This document shows, piece by piece, positions 6,066-12,307 of a stretch of DNA of 12,307 bases. Every line of letters begins with the position of its first letter. Positions within the stretch are counted from its first letter, which is position 1. The translations under genes and the position numbers were made by a program. The stretch comes from an uncultured bacterium (GTDB taxonomy: Bacteria > Bacteroidota > Bacteroidia > Chitinophagales > Chitinophagaceae): the NCBI GenBank assembly GCA_903957405.1, contig CAJBPC010000338.1:1-12307 (forward strand), read 5' to 3'. The notes beneath the pieces are model-generated. The model ran no database searches and was not told where the DNA came from. It saw only the letters and a program-made list of their open reading frames with translations.

Positions 6066-7064
6066 TCATGTCTGTTTATAGTGACAGACCATGCCTTCCA
6101 GGGCCTCGCGGATCGTGTCGATGAGGGCATCGGGCCCCAAGACCTTCACATCGCTGCCGTAACTGAGGATCGTCATGACAAGCTCCTTCGTGAGGTATAC
6201 GTCCAGACCGATCTCAGCGCCCTTCTCATCGGATGCGATAAGCTTCTGCGATGGATGCATCGGCTGAGAGAGGATATACGGCAACTGTGCCTTTGCGAAC
6301 CAAAGACGCACTTTTTCCGGTGTCGCATCCCGCAAATGGGTGATGCCAAAAGCATGTCGGAAATAACTGTCGGGATCGAAACCCGCATCCATGACAAACG
6401 TACCCTTCGAGGTCTCCACCGAATGGATCCTGTCCAAGGCAAGCACAATGGTGAAGCCGGACCGCTGGGAATATCCCACAGCATACCAGCGGCCATGGTA
6501 TTGCCGGATAAGGTAAGGAGAGAACGGGTGCTTCCTGAGTTCCGCTTCAAAACCCTTATACGACACCGTTAGGAGTTGCTGATCGACGATCGCCTTCAGC
6601 AATGGCTCAATCCATGCATTCGACTCCATCGCAAGGGGCTCTTCAACCTGTATGTAAGTGCGGTCATGCCCTCCGGTGATCTCATTGATCCGATAACCCT
6701 GGATGATCTTCTGGATGGCACTTTCAAAATGAAGAAAAAGTCCTGACCCCTTGATCTGCCGCAACACGGCGATGGACTGGTCCAAAGCATGTATCTCGTC
6801 CTCCCGAAGCGGAAAACCCCTGATGGAGAAATCCGGCTCCGTGTAGCAATAACCTCCCTTTGCCCTGTCATACCGTATCGGAGCCTGATAGCTCTGTTTC
6901 ATCTCTCCGATATCCTTATTGATCATCGATTCGGAGATGCTAACACCCAACTCGAACTGTATCTTCTCCCGGATCTGGTCGAGCGTGGGATAACGACGCA
7001 TGGAGTTCGTCAGGCAGCGATCAATGATATGATAGCGGGCGACAGCACTCTTGTTGATGGGCAT
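6066..7064 (-). CDS. WYL-domain transcriptional regulator
   Basis: A 332-residue protein with an N-terminal helix-turn-helix region (about 1-60, RRYPTLDQIREKIQFELGVS then SMINKDIGEM), a central linker domain and a WYL domain with RWYAVGYSQ (W193, Y194) and preceding HPFSPYLIRQYHGR. A C-terminal WCX-type extension (about 240-330) follows, with KVRLWFAKAQLPYILSQPMH and ILSYGSDVKVLGPDAL. WYL proteins are ligand-sensing regulators, and some bind nucleic acid or nucleotide signals. Several control phage defence or DNA repair genes. Here no defence gene is adjacent; the nearest genes are exonuclease VII (opposite strand), a 141-residue unknown and a broken Spy-like gene. It may control itself and the downstream unknown. 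A candidate promoter lies 16 bases upstream, inside the upstream pseudogene. Confidence 0.9.
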   Translation of the reverse strand: MPINKSAVARYHIIDRCLTNSMRRYPTLDQIREKIQFELGVSISESMINKDIGEMKQSYQAPIRYDRAKGGYCYTEPDFSIRGFPLREDEIHALDQSIAVLRQIKGSGLFLHFESAIQKIIQGYRINEITGGHDRTYIQVEEPLAMESNAWIEPLLKAIVDQQLLTVSYKGFEAELRKHPFSPYLIRQYHGRWYAVGYSQRSGFTIVLALDRIHSVETSKGTFVMDAGFDPDSYFRHAFGITHLRDATPEKVRLWFAKAQLPYILSQPMHPSQKLIASDEKGAEIGLDVYLTKELVMTILSYGSDVKVLGPDALIDTIREALEGMVCHYKQT

Positions 7065-7079
7065 ATGACCGGGTTTGCG

Positions 7080-7113
7080 TAAAGATAACCCATCGACCCC
7101 TGAATCTGCCCAA
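7080..7113 (-). promoter_or_regulatory. Candidate Bacteroidota promoter for the WYL gene
   Basis: On the minus strand TATCTTTA (plus 7080-7087) matches the TAnnTTTG -7 element at seven of eight positions, counting the two free ones. It ends about 15 bases before the ATG. A TTG (plus 7111-7113) lies 23 bases upstream of it, a spacing at the long end for this promoter type. It falls within the remains of the Spy-like gene. Confidence 0.35.
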
Positions 7114-7495
7114 GCGGCTTACCCGGCAAACCGCCTGACGGCTTTCGCAGACGCATCTTCGATATCGCCCTGATGTATTGTTCACACTGACCCTTATCCA
7201 GGATGCCCTTCACATTCATATCCATTTCCCGCACGATCCTGTCCAACGCCTCCCTTTACCCGCATCAGGTACTCCCTGTGGACGGAGTTGCTCCTGCTTC
7301 ACAAAAAAAATTGAAGACCGTGCGGATCTTTGCCTCCTGCACAGCACTGTGTCCGGTCTCCTTGCAGAGCATATCGATAGTACGGACCATTCGTTCCTAC
7401 TTGTTCGGCGGACCGGAAGTCTTCTGTGAGTATCCCACAACCGCGGACTTCAGAAAAATGGAAATGACTAATGCTATTTTTATACTTGTTTTGTA
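7080..7495 (-). pseudogene. Broken Spy/CpxP-like periplasmic protein gene
   Basis: A single minus-strand frame carries a coherent small secreted protein interrupted by three stops: TAG at 7397-7399, TGA at 7265-7267 and TAA at 7256-7258. The N-terminal piece reads KTSIKIALVISIFLKSAVVG then YSQ, a good signal peptide, but without an ATG. The middle reads RMVRTIDMLCKETGHSAVQE, AKIRTVFNFFCEAGATPSTG. The last piece reads REALDRIVREMDMNVKGILD then KGQCEQYIRAISKMRLRKPS and a Gly/Pro-rich tail. The helix pair followed by ILxxxQxEQYxxxxxKMR fits the Spy/CpxP-like family seen in Bacteroidota. It lies just downstream of the heavy-metal-sensor gene on the same strand. The 3' end is diffuse; the frame runs to 7010 into the WYL gene. 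The family call is by pattern and fairly likely, and the loss of function is directly visible. Confidence 0.65.
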
Positions 7496-7514
7496 AGTAT
7501 ACCCCGGCTTACGA

Positions 7515-8087
7515 TCACCTGGCCGGTGGCGGGGGCAATCGACCCTCATTTGGGATGCCCGGAGGTGGATAGCCATGACGCCCTTCCTGCCCACCGCCAT
7601 GTGGCCGCGGATGCCCAAAGCCCTGGCCTCTCCCGCCCTCCGTTATCATCATGGCGACATCCCGCAGGATGCGATCGAATCGCGGCTGCTGCTCCCGGCT
7701 GCAAATGGCCCGCACCTGCCTGAAATGTGCCATATTGTGCAGATCCAACGCTTCCGTAAGCTGCGCAACGGATTGCGCTGCCGCAAGGATCAGACTGTCA
7801 CCCGAGAGCTCCCGGCTTAAAAGACCATACATGGCTTCCTTAGACCTGCGGATCTCATGGCGAAGACTGTCGGCACGCCTCGCATGCGCTTCCGCCAATA
7901 CCAAAAATTCCCGCGACTGCACATCGTCGAACCCCAACTCACGGATGAGGAATTCCCTCGCCGGCAGATCTTGCCTGCGCGGAGGCTTCTGCCTCCCAAG
8001 CCAAAACAATATGAGTGTAGCGATGTTCGCAACGAGCAACAAACCGAATAAACCAAAAAAAAGACTGCGCTTTGTCAGGTTGTTCAT
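7515..8087 (-). CDS. Periplasmic heavy-metal sensor (Metal_resist/CnrX-like)
   Basis: A 190-residue protein with a basic N-terminus, one membrane segment (about 8-31, FFGLFGLLLVANIATLILFW) and a helical periplasmic domain: FLIRELGFDDVQSREFLVLA, RRADSLRHEIRRSKEAMYGL, LLSRELSGDS and HFRQVRAICSREQQPRFDRI. This four-helix pattern with the RxxCSREQQPRFDxIL ending is typical of the Spy/CpxP/CnrX superfamily, which senses metals or misfolded proteins in the envelope. The last 35 residues are rich in Gly, His and Pro. The open frame extends to 8177, but the ATG at 8087 gives the proper membrane anchor and lies 10 bases after the previous gene. It is the third gene of the ECF sigma operon and probably modulates that pathway. 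The ligand is unknown. Confidence 0.87.
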   Translation of the reverse strand: MNNLTKRSLFFGLFGLLLVANIATLILFWLGRQKPPRRQDLPAREFLIRELGFDDVQSREFLVLAEAHARRADSLRHEIRRSKEAMYGLLSRELSGDSLILAAAQSVAQLTEALDLHNMAHFRQVRAICSREQQPRFDRILRDVAMMITEGGRGQGFGHPRPHGGGQEGRHGYPPPGIPNEGRLPPPPAR

Positions 8088-8097
8088 GATCGATGAC

Positions 8098-8415
8098 TTA
8101 ATAGATTGTTGTAACCGGCTGCTCATAGGACATGGCAAAATCATGCAGCGTAGGTGACTGCGTGGAGGCATCCTCACGCGTTCCCAGCTTCAGTAAAAAC
8201 AGGTTCAACACAAAAAGGATGGCCAGCGAACCCAAGACCCATCGGGCCGCCGGTGCAAACAACCACTCCGACCCGAATTGCTGACGATCCATCCGCGCCT
8301 TTAACCGGGTGTAAAAAAAAGCATCCGTTTCATATTGGAAGATGGCCGGAAGGATGCTGAGATGTTCCTCCAGTATGTCAGGATCCGATCCTTCCCCCAT
8401 TTCTGATGTTTTCAT
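8098..8415 (-). CDS. Small single-pass membrane protein, possible anti-sigma factor
   Basis: A 105-residue protein with an acidic N-terminal region (MGEGSDPDILEEHLSILPAI), a helical segment FYTRLKARMD, one membrane span (about 60-77, WVLGSLAILFVLNLFLLKLG) and a short periplasmic tail. The layout (cytoplasmic N-terminus, one span) and the place between an ECF sigma factor and a periplasmic sensor fit a membrane anti-sigma or relay protein, but no ZAS or FecR motif (HxxxCxxC) is present. The frame extends to 8511, yet the ATG at 8415 follows the sigma gene by 92 bases and gives the usual composition; upstream codons are Cys/Arg-rich and unlike a protein. It ends 10 bases before the sensor gene. 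The role is inferred from position only. Confidence 0.75.
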   Translation of the reverse strand: MKTSEMGEGSDPDILEEHLSILPAIFQYETDAFFYTRLKARMDRQQFGSEWLFAPAARWVLGSLAILFVLNLFLLKLGTREDASTQSPTLHDFAMSYEQPVTTIY

Positions 8416-8507
8416 ACACTGATTTTTTATCAAATATATTTCGTCCCTGCAAAGACTCGCCTCCCTGCACAGTTGACGACAAAACCGCCGTCGCAACAAG
8501 TCCCGCT

Positions 8508-9071
8508 TCAATGATCCCGGTATCTCCCCAGGTGTTTCCTAAGGTTCGCCTTGGCCCTGCTCACCAGCGATTCCACCGCCTTCACCCCTGATAGCATGAT
8601 GCCGCACACCTCTTCATATGTCATTCCCTGCACAACGATCAGTGTGAATGCGATCCGCTGCTTCTCCGGCAAGGATGCGATCGCGCCGAACAATGCACGC
8701 GCCCTTTCCCGATTCTCGGTCCGGATCGCGGGGTCAACCCATGATGCGCGCATGCTGTCGCGTTCATCAGGCATCCACCATGGCATCACAGATTGCAAAC
8801 GCTGCCTGGCCTTCTTTCTTCGGATCTTTTCCAATGCCTTATGCACTGCAATCCTGAATATCCACGAGGAAAGCTTCGAGTCCTCCCTGAAGGAAGCAAT
8901 CGACCCGTGCACCCGTATGAAGGTCTCCTGCGCCGCATCCTCCGCTTCCGCCGGGTCGCGTACGATATGCAGCACAATACCGTATACGCGATTACGATAG
9001 GCTTCCACAAGCCATCGGAAAGCAGCCTCGTCACCCTGCTTCAATCTCGATATCAACTCCTGCTCATTCAA
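8508..9071 (-). CDS. ECF RNA polymerase sigma factor (sigma-70 family)
   Basis: A 187-residue protein with both sigma domains. Region 2 (about 8-80) contains GDEAAFRWLVEAYRNRVYGI, DPAEAEDAAQETFIRVHGSI and LSSWIFRIAVHKALEKIRRK. Region 4 (about 125-180) contains SLPEKQRIAFTLIVVQGMTY, EEVCGIMLSGVKAVESLVSR and AKANLRKHL. Such group-4 factors direct transcription of small envelope-stress or metal-response regulons. It is the first gene of an operon with a membrane protein and a Metal_resist sensor, so release from an envelope regulator is the likely control. No extra C-terminal domain is seen. Upstream, a 9-bp inverted repeat lies in the divergent spacer. The ATG at 9071 gives a standard N-terminus (MNEQELISRLKQGDEAAF), and no better start exists. 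Confidence 0.95.
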   Translation of the reverse strand: MNEQELISRLKQGDEAAFRWLVEAYRNRVYGIVLHIVRDPAEAEDAAQETFIRVHGSIASFREDSKLSSWIFRIAVHKALEKIRRKKARQRLQSVMPWWMPDERDSMRASWVDPAIRTENRERARALFGAIASLPEKQRIAFTLIVVQGMTYEEVCGIMLSGVKAVESLVSRAKANLRKHLGRYRDH

Positions 9072-9102
9072 TACCTATCCATTTTGATGCACGCACGCAT
9101 TG

Positions 9103-9143
9103 TTTCCTTCGCCTGAAAAAAATAAATTTCGCCACGAAGGAAA
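9103..9143. promoter_or_regulatory. Inverted repeat in the divergent sigma / YHYH spacer
   Basis: TTTCCTTCG (9103-9111) and CGAAGGAAA (9135-9143) are perfect 9-bp inverted copies. Inside them GAAA (9115-9118) and TTTC (9127-9130) extend the stem past a small internal loop, leaving an A-rich loop of 8. The site lies 32 bases upstream of the sigma start and 44 bases upstream of the lipoprotein start, where it could serve as an operator for both genes or as a hairpin in the leader of either. The structure is seen; the role is inference. Confidence 0.45.
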
Positions 9144-9186
9144 ATCCGCTCTTGCGCATCTATAATGTAAATCCACAGTCATAATC

Positions 9187-9939
9187 ATGAAAATGATCCA
9201 AACACTCCTGCTGATACTGATCGCATCACTCTCCTGTAACAAAAAAGATGCAGTGACACCCACCACTCCGGGTGGCAACACCACGGTACCCGATGTGTAC
9301 TCCAAAATTTATGGTGCCACAAGCATCACCTCCGACGGCACATGGATCACCATCAAGACAAAAGGCCTGCCCGACCACAAAAGCCCTTACTATTCCACAG
9401 GCAACATCCTTCATGAAAGTTTCAGCGGCACCACCTTCGGCGGCGTGAACTTTCAGAAAAACCCAAACAACATCCTGGAAAAAAACTACGTCTTCAAGAT
9501 ACCCCTTAATCCGACGGAAGCTTCCGTAAAAAAAGCCACACCGCTCGGGCCAATAGGCGTCTCACTGAACGGTGTACCGCTCTTCAACCAATACGCCGGA
9601 CCGAACCAACCGCTGACCAATGAAATCGTATCCTTCGACAGATACTGGGGACATCCGGCTCCCGGAGGCATGTACCACTACCATGTAGAACCAATCTACC
9701 TCACAAATGAAAAAGTCGGAAAATCAGCACTGCTGGGCTTCCTGCTCGACGGCTTCCCGGTATATGGACCTCAGGAAAACGGCAATCCCGTGGTGGAGTC
9801 ATCCCTCGATGCATACCACGGACACAAACATGCGACTTCGGATTTCCCCGCAGGCATCTATCACTATCATGTGACGAACATCGATCCATATATCAACGGT
9901 GCAGGATTCTTCGGCAGTCCCGGTACCGTCAGCCAATGA
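9187..9939 (+). CDS. YHYH-domain lipoprotein
   Basis: A 250-residue protein with a lipoprotein signal peptide (LLLILIASLSC, lipidated Cys17) and a short Thr/Pro/Gly linker. Its folded domain carries two copies of the family signature, GMYHYHVEP (YHYH at 163-166) and GIYHYHVTN (225-228). FQKNPNNILEKNYVFKIPLN, TPLGPIGVSLNGVPLFNQYA and GKSALLGFLLDGFPVYGPQE are also typical of the YHYH family. The biochemical role of that family is not established as far as I know; the clustered His and Tyr suggest metal binding. It should face the periplasm or cell surface. It begins a tandem set with the YwqK/MORN and SCO genes (24 bases to the next) and is divergent from the ECF sigma factor, so joint control is possible. 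Start: the ATG gives the full signal peptide. Confidence 0.92.
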   Translation: MKMIQTLLLILIASLSCNKKDAVTPTTPGGNTTVPDVYSKIYGATSITSDGTWITIKTKGLPDHKSPYYSTGNILHESFSGTTFGGVNFQKNPNNILEKNYVFKIPLNPTEASVKKATPLGPIGVSLNGVPLFNQYAGPNQPLTNEIVSFDRYWGHPAPGGMYHYHVEPIYLTNEKVGKSALLGFLLDGFPVYGPQENGNPVVESSLDAYHGHKHATSDFPAGIYHYHVTNIDPYINGAGFFGSPGTVSQ

Positions 9940-9963
9940 TCACCGCCTGACCGGAATGAACCC

Positions 9964-10527
9964 ATGACAAAAAACATTCTCCCCTGCATATGCCTCATCA
10001 TATCATCGTGTACCGCTTGCCGTGAGTCTTCACCCGACAGGGTTGTACAGGCCGAGGACCCGCTTCTCTCCTTCCGGCAAGACACCCTATTCCATAAACA
10101 GACACCCTACAGCGGTCAGGTGATCACGCTGTTCCAAAACGGTGACACCGCATGCATATCCAACCGGCGCGAGGGGCTCGAACACGGCCCTTGCCTGAAA
10201 TGGTACCCCAACGGTCAGCTCGCAGAATCACGCATGTTCGTGAAGGGCGTCAAGACCGGCACCCACCTTGGCTGGTGGGAAGACGCCACACCCCGGTTCG
10301 AATTTCATTTCCTCAACGGAGAACATGAAGGTGACGCAAGGGAATGGTATACCAATGGCCGGCCTTACAAATCCTTCCATTACAAAAACGGCTACGAAGA
10401 CGGAAGCCAGAAGATGTGGTGGGAGAACGGTGTGATCCGTGCCAACTATGCCGTCAGGAACGGAAGACGCTACGGCCTCATCGGCCTGAAACTTTGCAGC
10501 AACCCCAAAGACGATCCGGCTCCATGA
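9964..10527 (+). CDS. YwqK/MORN-repeat lipoprotein
   Basis: A 187-residue protein with a lipoprotein-type signal (ILPCICLIISSCTAC; Cys16 or Cys19 lipidated) and about four tandem repeats of the MORN-variant form (PF07661 type) centred on GPCLKWYPNGQLAES, THLGWWEDATPRFEF, GDAREWYTNGRPYKSFHYKN and GSQKMWWENGVIRANYAVRN. The repeats are spaced by about 23 residues and each carries an aromatic W-Y/W pair followed by acidic or Asn-Gly. Such repeat proteins are often labelled YwqK-family antitoxins by automatic annotation, but that name gives no support for a toxin-antitoxin role here, since no toxin is adjacent and the protein is exported. A scaffold or binding function is more plausible. Its stop overlaps the start of the SCO gene (ATGA), showing co-translation. 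Confidence 0.85.
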   Translation: MTKNILPCICLIISSCTACRESSPDRVVQAEDPLLSFRQDTLFHKQTPYSGQVITLFQNGDTACISNRREGLEHGPCLKWYPNGQLAESRMFVKGVKTGTHLGWWEDATPRFEFHFLNGEHEGDAREWYTNGRPYKSFHYKNGYEDGSQKMWWENGVIRANYAVRNGRRYGLIGLKLCSNPKDDPAP

Positions 10528-11186
10528 TAAAAATCCGCCTGCTGCTGGCAGCAAGCATCCTGCTGTCCTTTGCATCCTGCAACGACAACCGAACCGCTAC
10601 CGACACGGCGGCATCACTCCCATTCTTCAACGAACCTGACTGGACACCGGAGTGGATAAGTCCCACCGATCCGGCATTCAAAAATATACACAGGATACCC
10701 GCTTTCTCCTTCACCGACCAGAACGGCAAACAGGTAACGCAAAATGATATCTCCGGAAAAATCTGCATCGTCAACTTCTTTTTCATCCGTTGCAGAAATA
10801 TCTGCCCAAAGATGACAGCCAACATGCACCGGCTACGCGATATCCAACTGCAGGACCCCGACCTGCTATTCATCTCGCATTCCGTCGACCCTGACAACGA
10901 CAGTGTGCCGGTTCTGCATCAATACGCAGCCGACAACAATATTGATGCCGCCGGATGGCGGCTGCTGACAGGAGACAAAAAAGAAATCTACCGGCTTGCC
11001 AGAAAGGAGTATTTCGCAGGGGACTCGGTCGGTTATTACCTCGCAGGCGACGAATTCCTGCATACCGAAAACTTCATCCTCCTAGATCCGGAACGAAGGA
11101 TCCGCGGAGTCTATAACGGCACACTCCGCACAGAGATCGACCGCATTCGTGAAGATATCCAAATGCTGAAAAAAGAAATCCAGTGA
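10524..11186 (+). CDS. SCO1/SenC-family copper-chaperone-like lipoprotein
   Basis: A 220-residue protein with a lipoprotein signal (LLLAASILLSFASC, Cys19) and a thioredoxin-like SCO domain. The copper ligands are all present: RCRNICPKM (Cys90, Cys94) and FLHTENF (His180). Family features include IPAFSFTDQNGKQVTQNDIS, GKICIVNFFF, FISHSVDPDNDSVPVLHQYA and NFILLDPERRIRGVYNGT. SCO proteins deliver Cu to the CuA site of cytochrome c oxidase or act as thiol reductases in the periplasm. The open frame reaches back to 10344, but the ATG at 10524 overlaps the previous stop in ATGA and starts a good signal peptide. No oxidase gene is nearby, so the target is open; the neighbours are a YHYH and a MORN-repeat lipoprotein. 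Only 22 bases separate its stop from that of the convergent TatD gene. Confidence 0.93.
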   Translation: MIKIRLLLAASILLSFASCNDNRTATDTAASLPFFNEPDWTPEWISPTDPAFKNIHRIPAFSFTDQNGKQVTQNDISGKICIVNFFFIRCRNICPKMTANMHRLRDIQLQDPDLLFISHSVDPDNDSVPVLHQYAADNNIDAAGWRLLTGDKKEIYRLARKEYFAGDSVGYYLAGDEFLHTENFILLDPERRIRGVYNGTLRTEIDRIREDIQMLKKEIQ

Positions 11187-11208
11187 ACCATCCGAAGCGT
11201 GAATCCTG

Positions 11209-11988
11209 CTACTCCAACGCCCGGTAACCAAAGACCCTGTCGGCATTCTTCGTCGTTTGTTCCGCTACCTCATCCACACGCATCCCCGTGATCCCCGCCA
11301 ACCGCTCAGCCACATACTTCAAATACGACGGCTCGTTGCGCTTACCCCTGAAGGGCACAGGCGACAGATAGGGCGCATCGGTCTCCAATACGACATGCTC
11401 CAATCCGAGTTCGCGTATCACCGGCTCCAACCCCCCGTTTTTATACGTCACCACACCACCGATCCCCAAAAAAAAGCCAAGCTCAATGATCCGCCTTGCC
11501 TGATCGACAGTCCCGGAAAAACAATGAAAAATCCCCCGTAACCTTCCGTCCTGATGCTCACGGACAAGAGATATGGACTCCTCGGTCGATTTCCGAGAGT
11601 GGATCACCAGCGGAAGACCGTACTGCTTCGCCCATTCGGTCTGAATGTGAAACGCATCGTATTGTTCCTTCACATATGTGGTGTCCCAGTGAAAGTCAAG
11701 CCCCACTTCTCCCACCGCGGCAAACCGACGCTTCTCAAGCCATTCCCCCACGACAGAAAGCGACTCCTTGTAATCCTCCTTGACATAACAGGGATGCAAC
11801 CCCATCATCGCAAAACAGACGCCGGGGTACGCTTCCTCGATCGCAAGCATGTCAGGGATGGCGGAACAATCAATGCCGGGCATGTAAAAACGCGCCACGC
11901 CTTCAGACAATGCCCGGTCGATCACCTGTGCGAAGTCTGTCGTGAACTGATCGAGATAAATATGGGTATGCGTGTCTACAAGTACCAT
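11209..11988 (-). CDS. TatD-family metal-dependent hydrolase (deoxyribonuclease)
   Basis: A 259-residue TIM-barrel hydrolase of the amidohydrolase superfamily with every metal ligand in place: DTHTHIYL (His7, His9), VGEVGLDFHWD (Glu94), LVIHSRKS (His130), GIFHCFSG (His155) and LETDAPYLSPVPFRGKRNEP (Asp204). TatD proteins are Mg-dependent 3'-5' exonucleases on single-stranded or damaged DNA, and some act on D-aminoacyl-tRNA. It is cytoplasmic. The frame extends to 12033, but the ATG at 11988 gives the usual N-terminus (MVLVDTHTHIYL). A candidate promoter lies 17 bases upstream. The gene is convergent with the SCO gene and stands alone on its strand in this window. Confidence 0.95.
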   Translation of the reverse strand: MVLVDTHTHIYLDQFTTDFAQVIDRALSEGVARFYMPGIDCSAIPDMLAIEEAYPGVCFAMMGLHPCYVKEDYKESLSVVGEWLEKRRFAAVGEVGLDFHWDTTYVKEQYDAFHIQTEWAKQYGLPLVIHSRKSTEESISLVREHQDGRLRGIFHCFSGTVDQARRIIELGFFLGIGGVVTYKNGGLEPVIRELGLEHVVLETDAPYLSPVPFRGKRNEPSYLKYVAERLAGITGMRVDEVAEQTTKNADRVFGYRALE

Positions 11989-12277
11989 GCGATTTCGGCT
12001 TTTTGCAAATGTCCGACATTGCCGCGACAACAATTTCCCGCCGGCTGAAAATGCTCGGGAACCGTCTTTTATGCCATAGGGCAGAAAAATATTTTAGAAA
12101 CAGTTTTGCACACATCCGGCATCATGGAGACAATCCCGACGGATGATTTTTTTTGCAATGGCATCAGTACCACAGGATAGTAAAAATACGGGGCATAACT
12201 TCTGAAAAAAAATCACCCCTCTCATCTTATGAATGTGAAGGCGCCATAAAAAAAATTACAGATTGATGAAGCAAAAT
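11989..12277. other. Intergenic region right of the TatD gene
   Basis: About 290 bases between the TatD start and the promoter at the right edge. A short GC-normal part (to about 12,060) is followed by AT-rich DNA with several A- and T-runs. No open frame worth reporting and no RNA gene was seen. It holds the promoters of two divergent genes: tatD leftward and an unseen gene rightward. Confidence 0.5.
12006..12033 (-). promoter_or_regulatory. Candidate Bacteroidota promoter for the TatD gene
   Basis: On the minus strand GACATTTG (plus 12006-12013) resembles the TAnnTTTG -7 element (only the first base differs). A TTG (plus 12031-12033) lies 17 bases upstream of it. The -7 element ends 17 bases before the start codon, giving a very short leader, which is common in this phylum. 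Confidence 0.35.
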
Positions 12278-12307
12278 TTGTCAGATTGGAATTTTCCTCT
12301 ATCTTAC
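12278..12307 (+). promoter_or_regulatory. Bacteroidota-type promoter at the right edge
   Basis: TTG (12278-12280), a 19-base spacer and TATCTTAC (12300-12307) reproduce the -33 TTG / -7 TAnnTTtG arrangement of the main Bacteroidota sigma factor. The gene it would drive begins beyond the window. Confidence 0.5.

Noticed and set aside
9161..9166. TATAAT box upstream of the YHYH gene
   Set aside because: It matches the E. coli -10 box, but this phylum uses TAnnTTTG, and no fitting TTG lies at the right distance.
9964..10527. Toxin-antitoxin reading of the YwqK-type protein
   Set aside because: The protein has a lipoprotein signal and no toxin lies next to it. The family name does not by itself imply an antitoxin role.

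Overview
The window looks like a piece of a Bacteroidota chromosome, probably from a Sphingobacteria/Chitinophaga-like lineage. The signs are the XseA variant with a GIGH..NET motif, the absence of clear Shine-Dalgarno sites, candidate promoters of the TTG / TAnnTTTG type, an ECF sigma / membrane protein / periplasmic heavy-metal-sensor operon, and the lipoproteins with YHYH, YwqK/MORN and SCO domains. The genus cannot be fixed from the sequence.

The window has two halves. Positions 1 to about 3,120 are AT-rich and accessory. They hold the 3' end of an ISL3-type transposase, an intact family 2 glycosyltransferase (minus strand), and about 2 kb with no intact gene. Reading all frames of that stretch reveals gene debris. 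One decayed minus-strand gene (about 1160-1540) can be read through if two mutually compensating frameshifts are allowed. Two short plus-strand pieces faintly resemble transposases, and there are several small palindromes and repeats.

From about 3,120 on the GC content rises and gene packing becomes dense. First comes a phosphodiester glycosidase (NAGPA-like) secreted protein whose open frame starts inside the AT-rich DNA, then xseA and xseB (overlapping), which encode exonuclease VII. On the minus strand follow an unrecognised 141-residue protein, a WYL-domain transcription regulator, a Spy/CpxP-like pseudogene with three in-frame stops, and an operon read leftward from about 9,071: ECF sigma factor, a small single-pass membrane protein and a Metal_resist/CnrX-type periplasmic sensor. 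The pseudogene lies directly downstream of that operon and may once have been its fourth gene.

Divergent from the sigma factor, across a spacer with a 9-bp perfect inverted repeat, lies a plus-strand set of three predicted lipoproteins: a YHYH-domain protein, a YwqK/MORN-repeat protein and an SCO1/SenC copper-chaperone-like thioredoxin-fold protein. The last two overlap by ATGA. A convergent TatD-family metal-dependent hydrolase follows, and the right edge carries a well-formed Bacteroidota promoter for a gene outside the window.

I found no CRISPR array, tRNA, rRNA or intact defence system. The points most worth a second look are the YHYH-YwqK-SCO lipoprotein cassette with its shared divergent spacer, the broken Spy-like gene next to the sigma operon, and the decayed gene region on the left.
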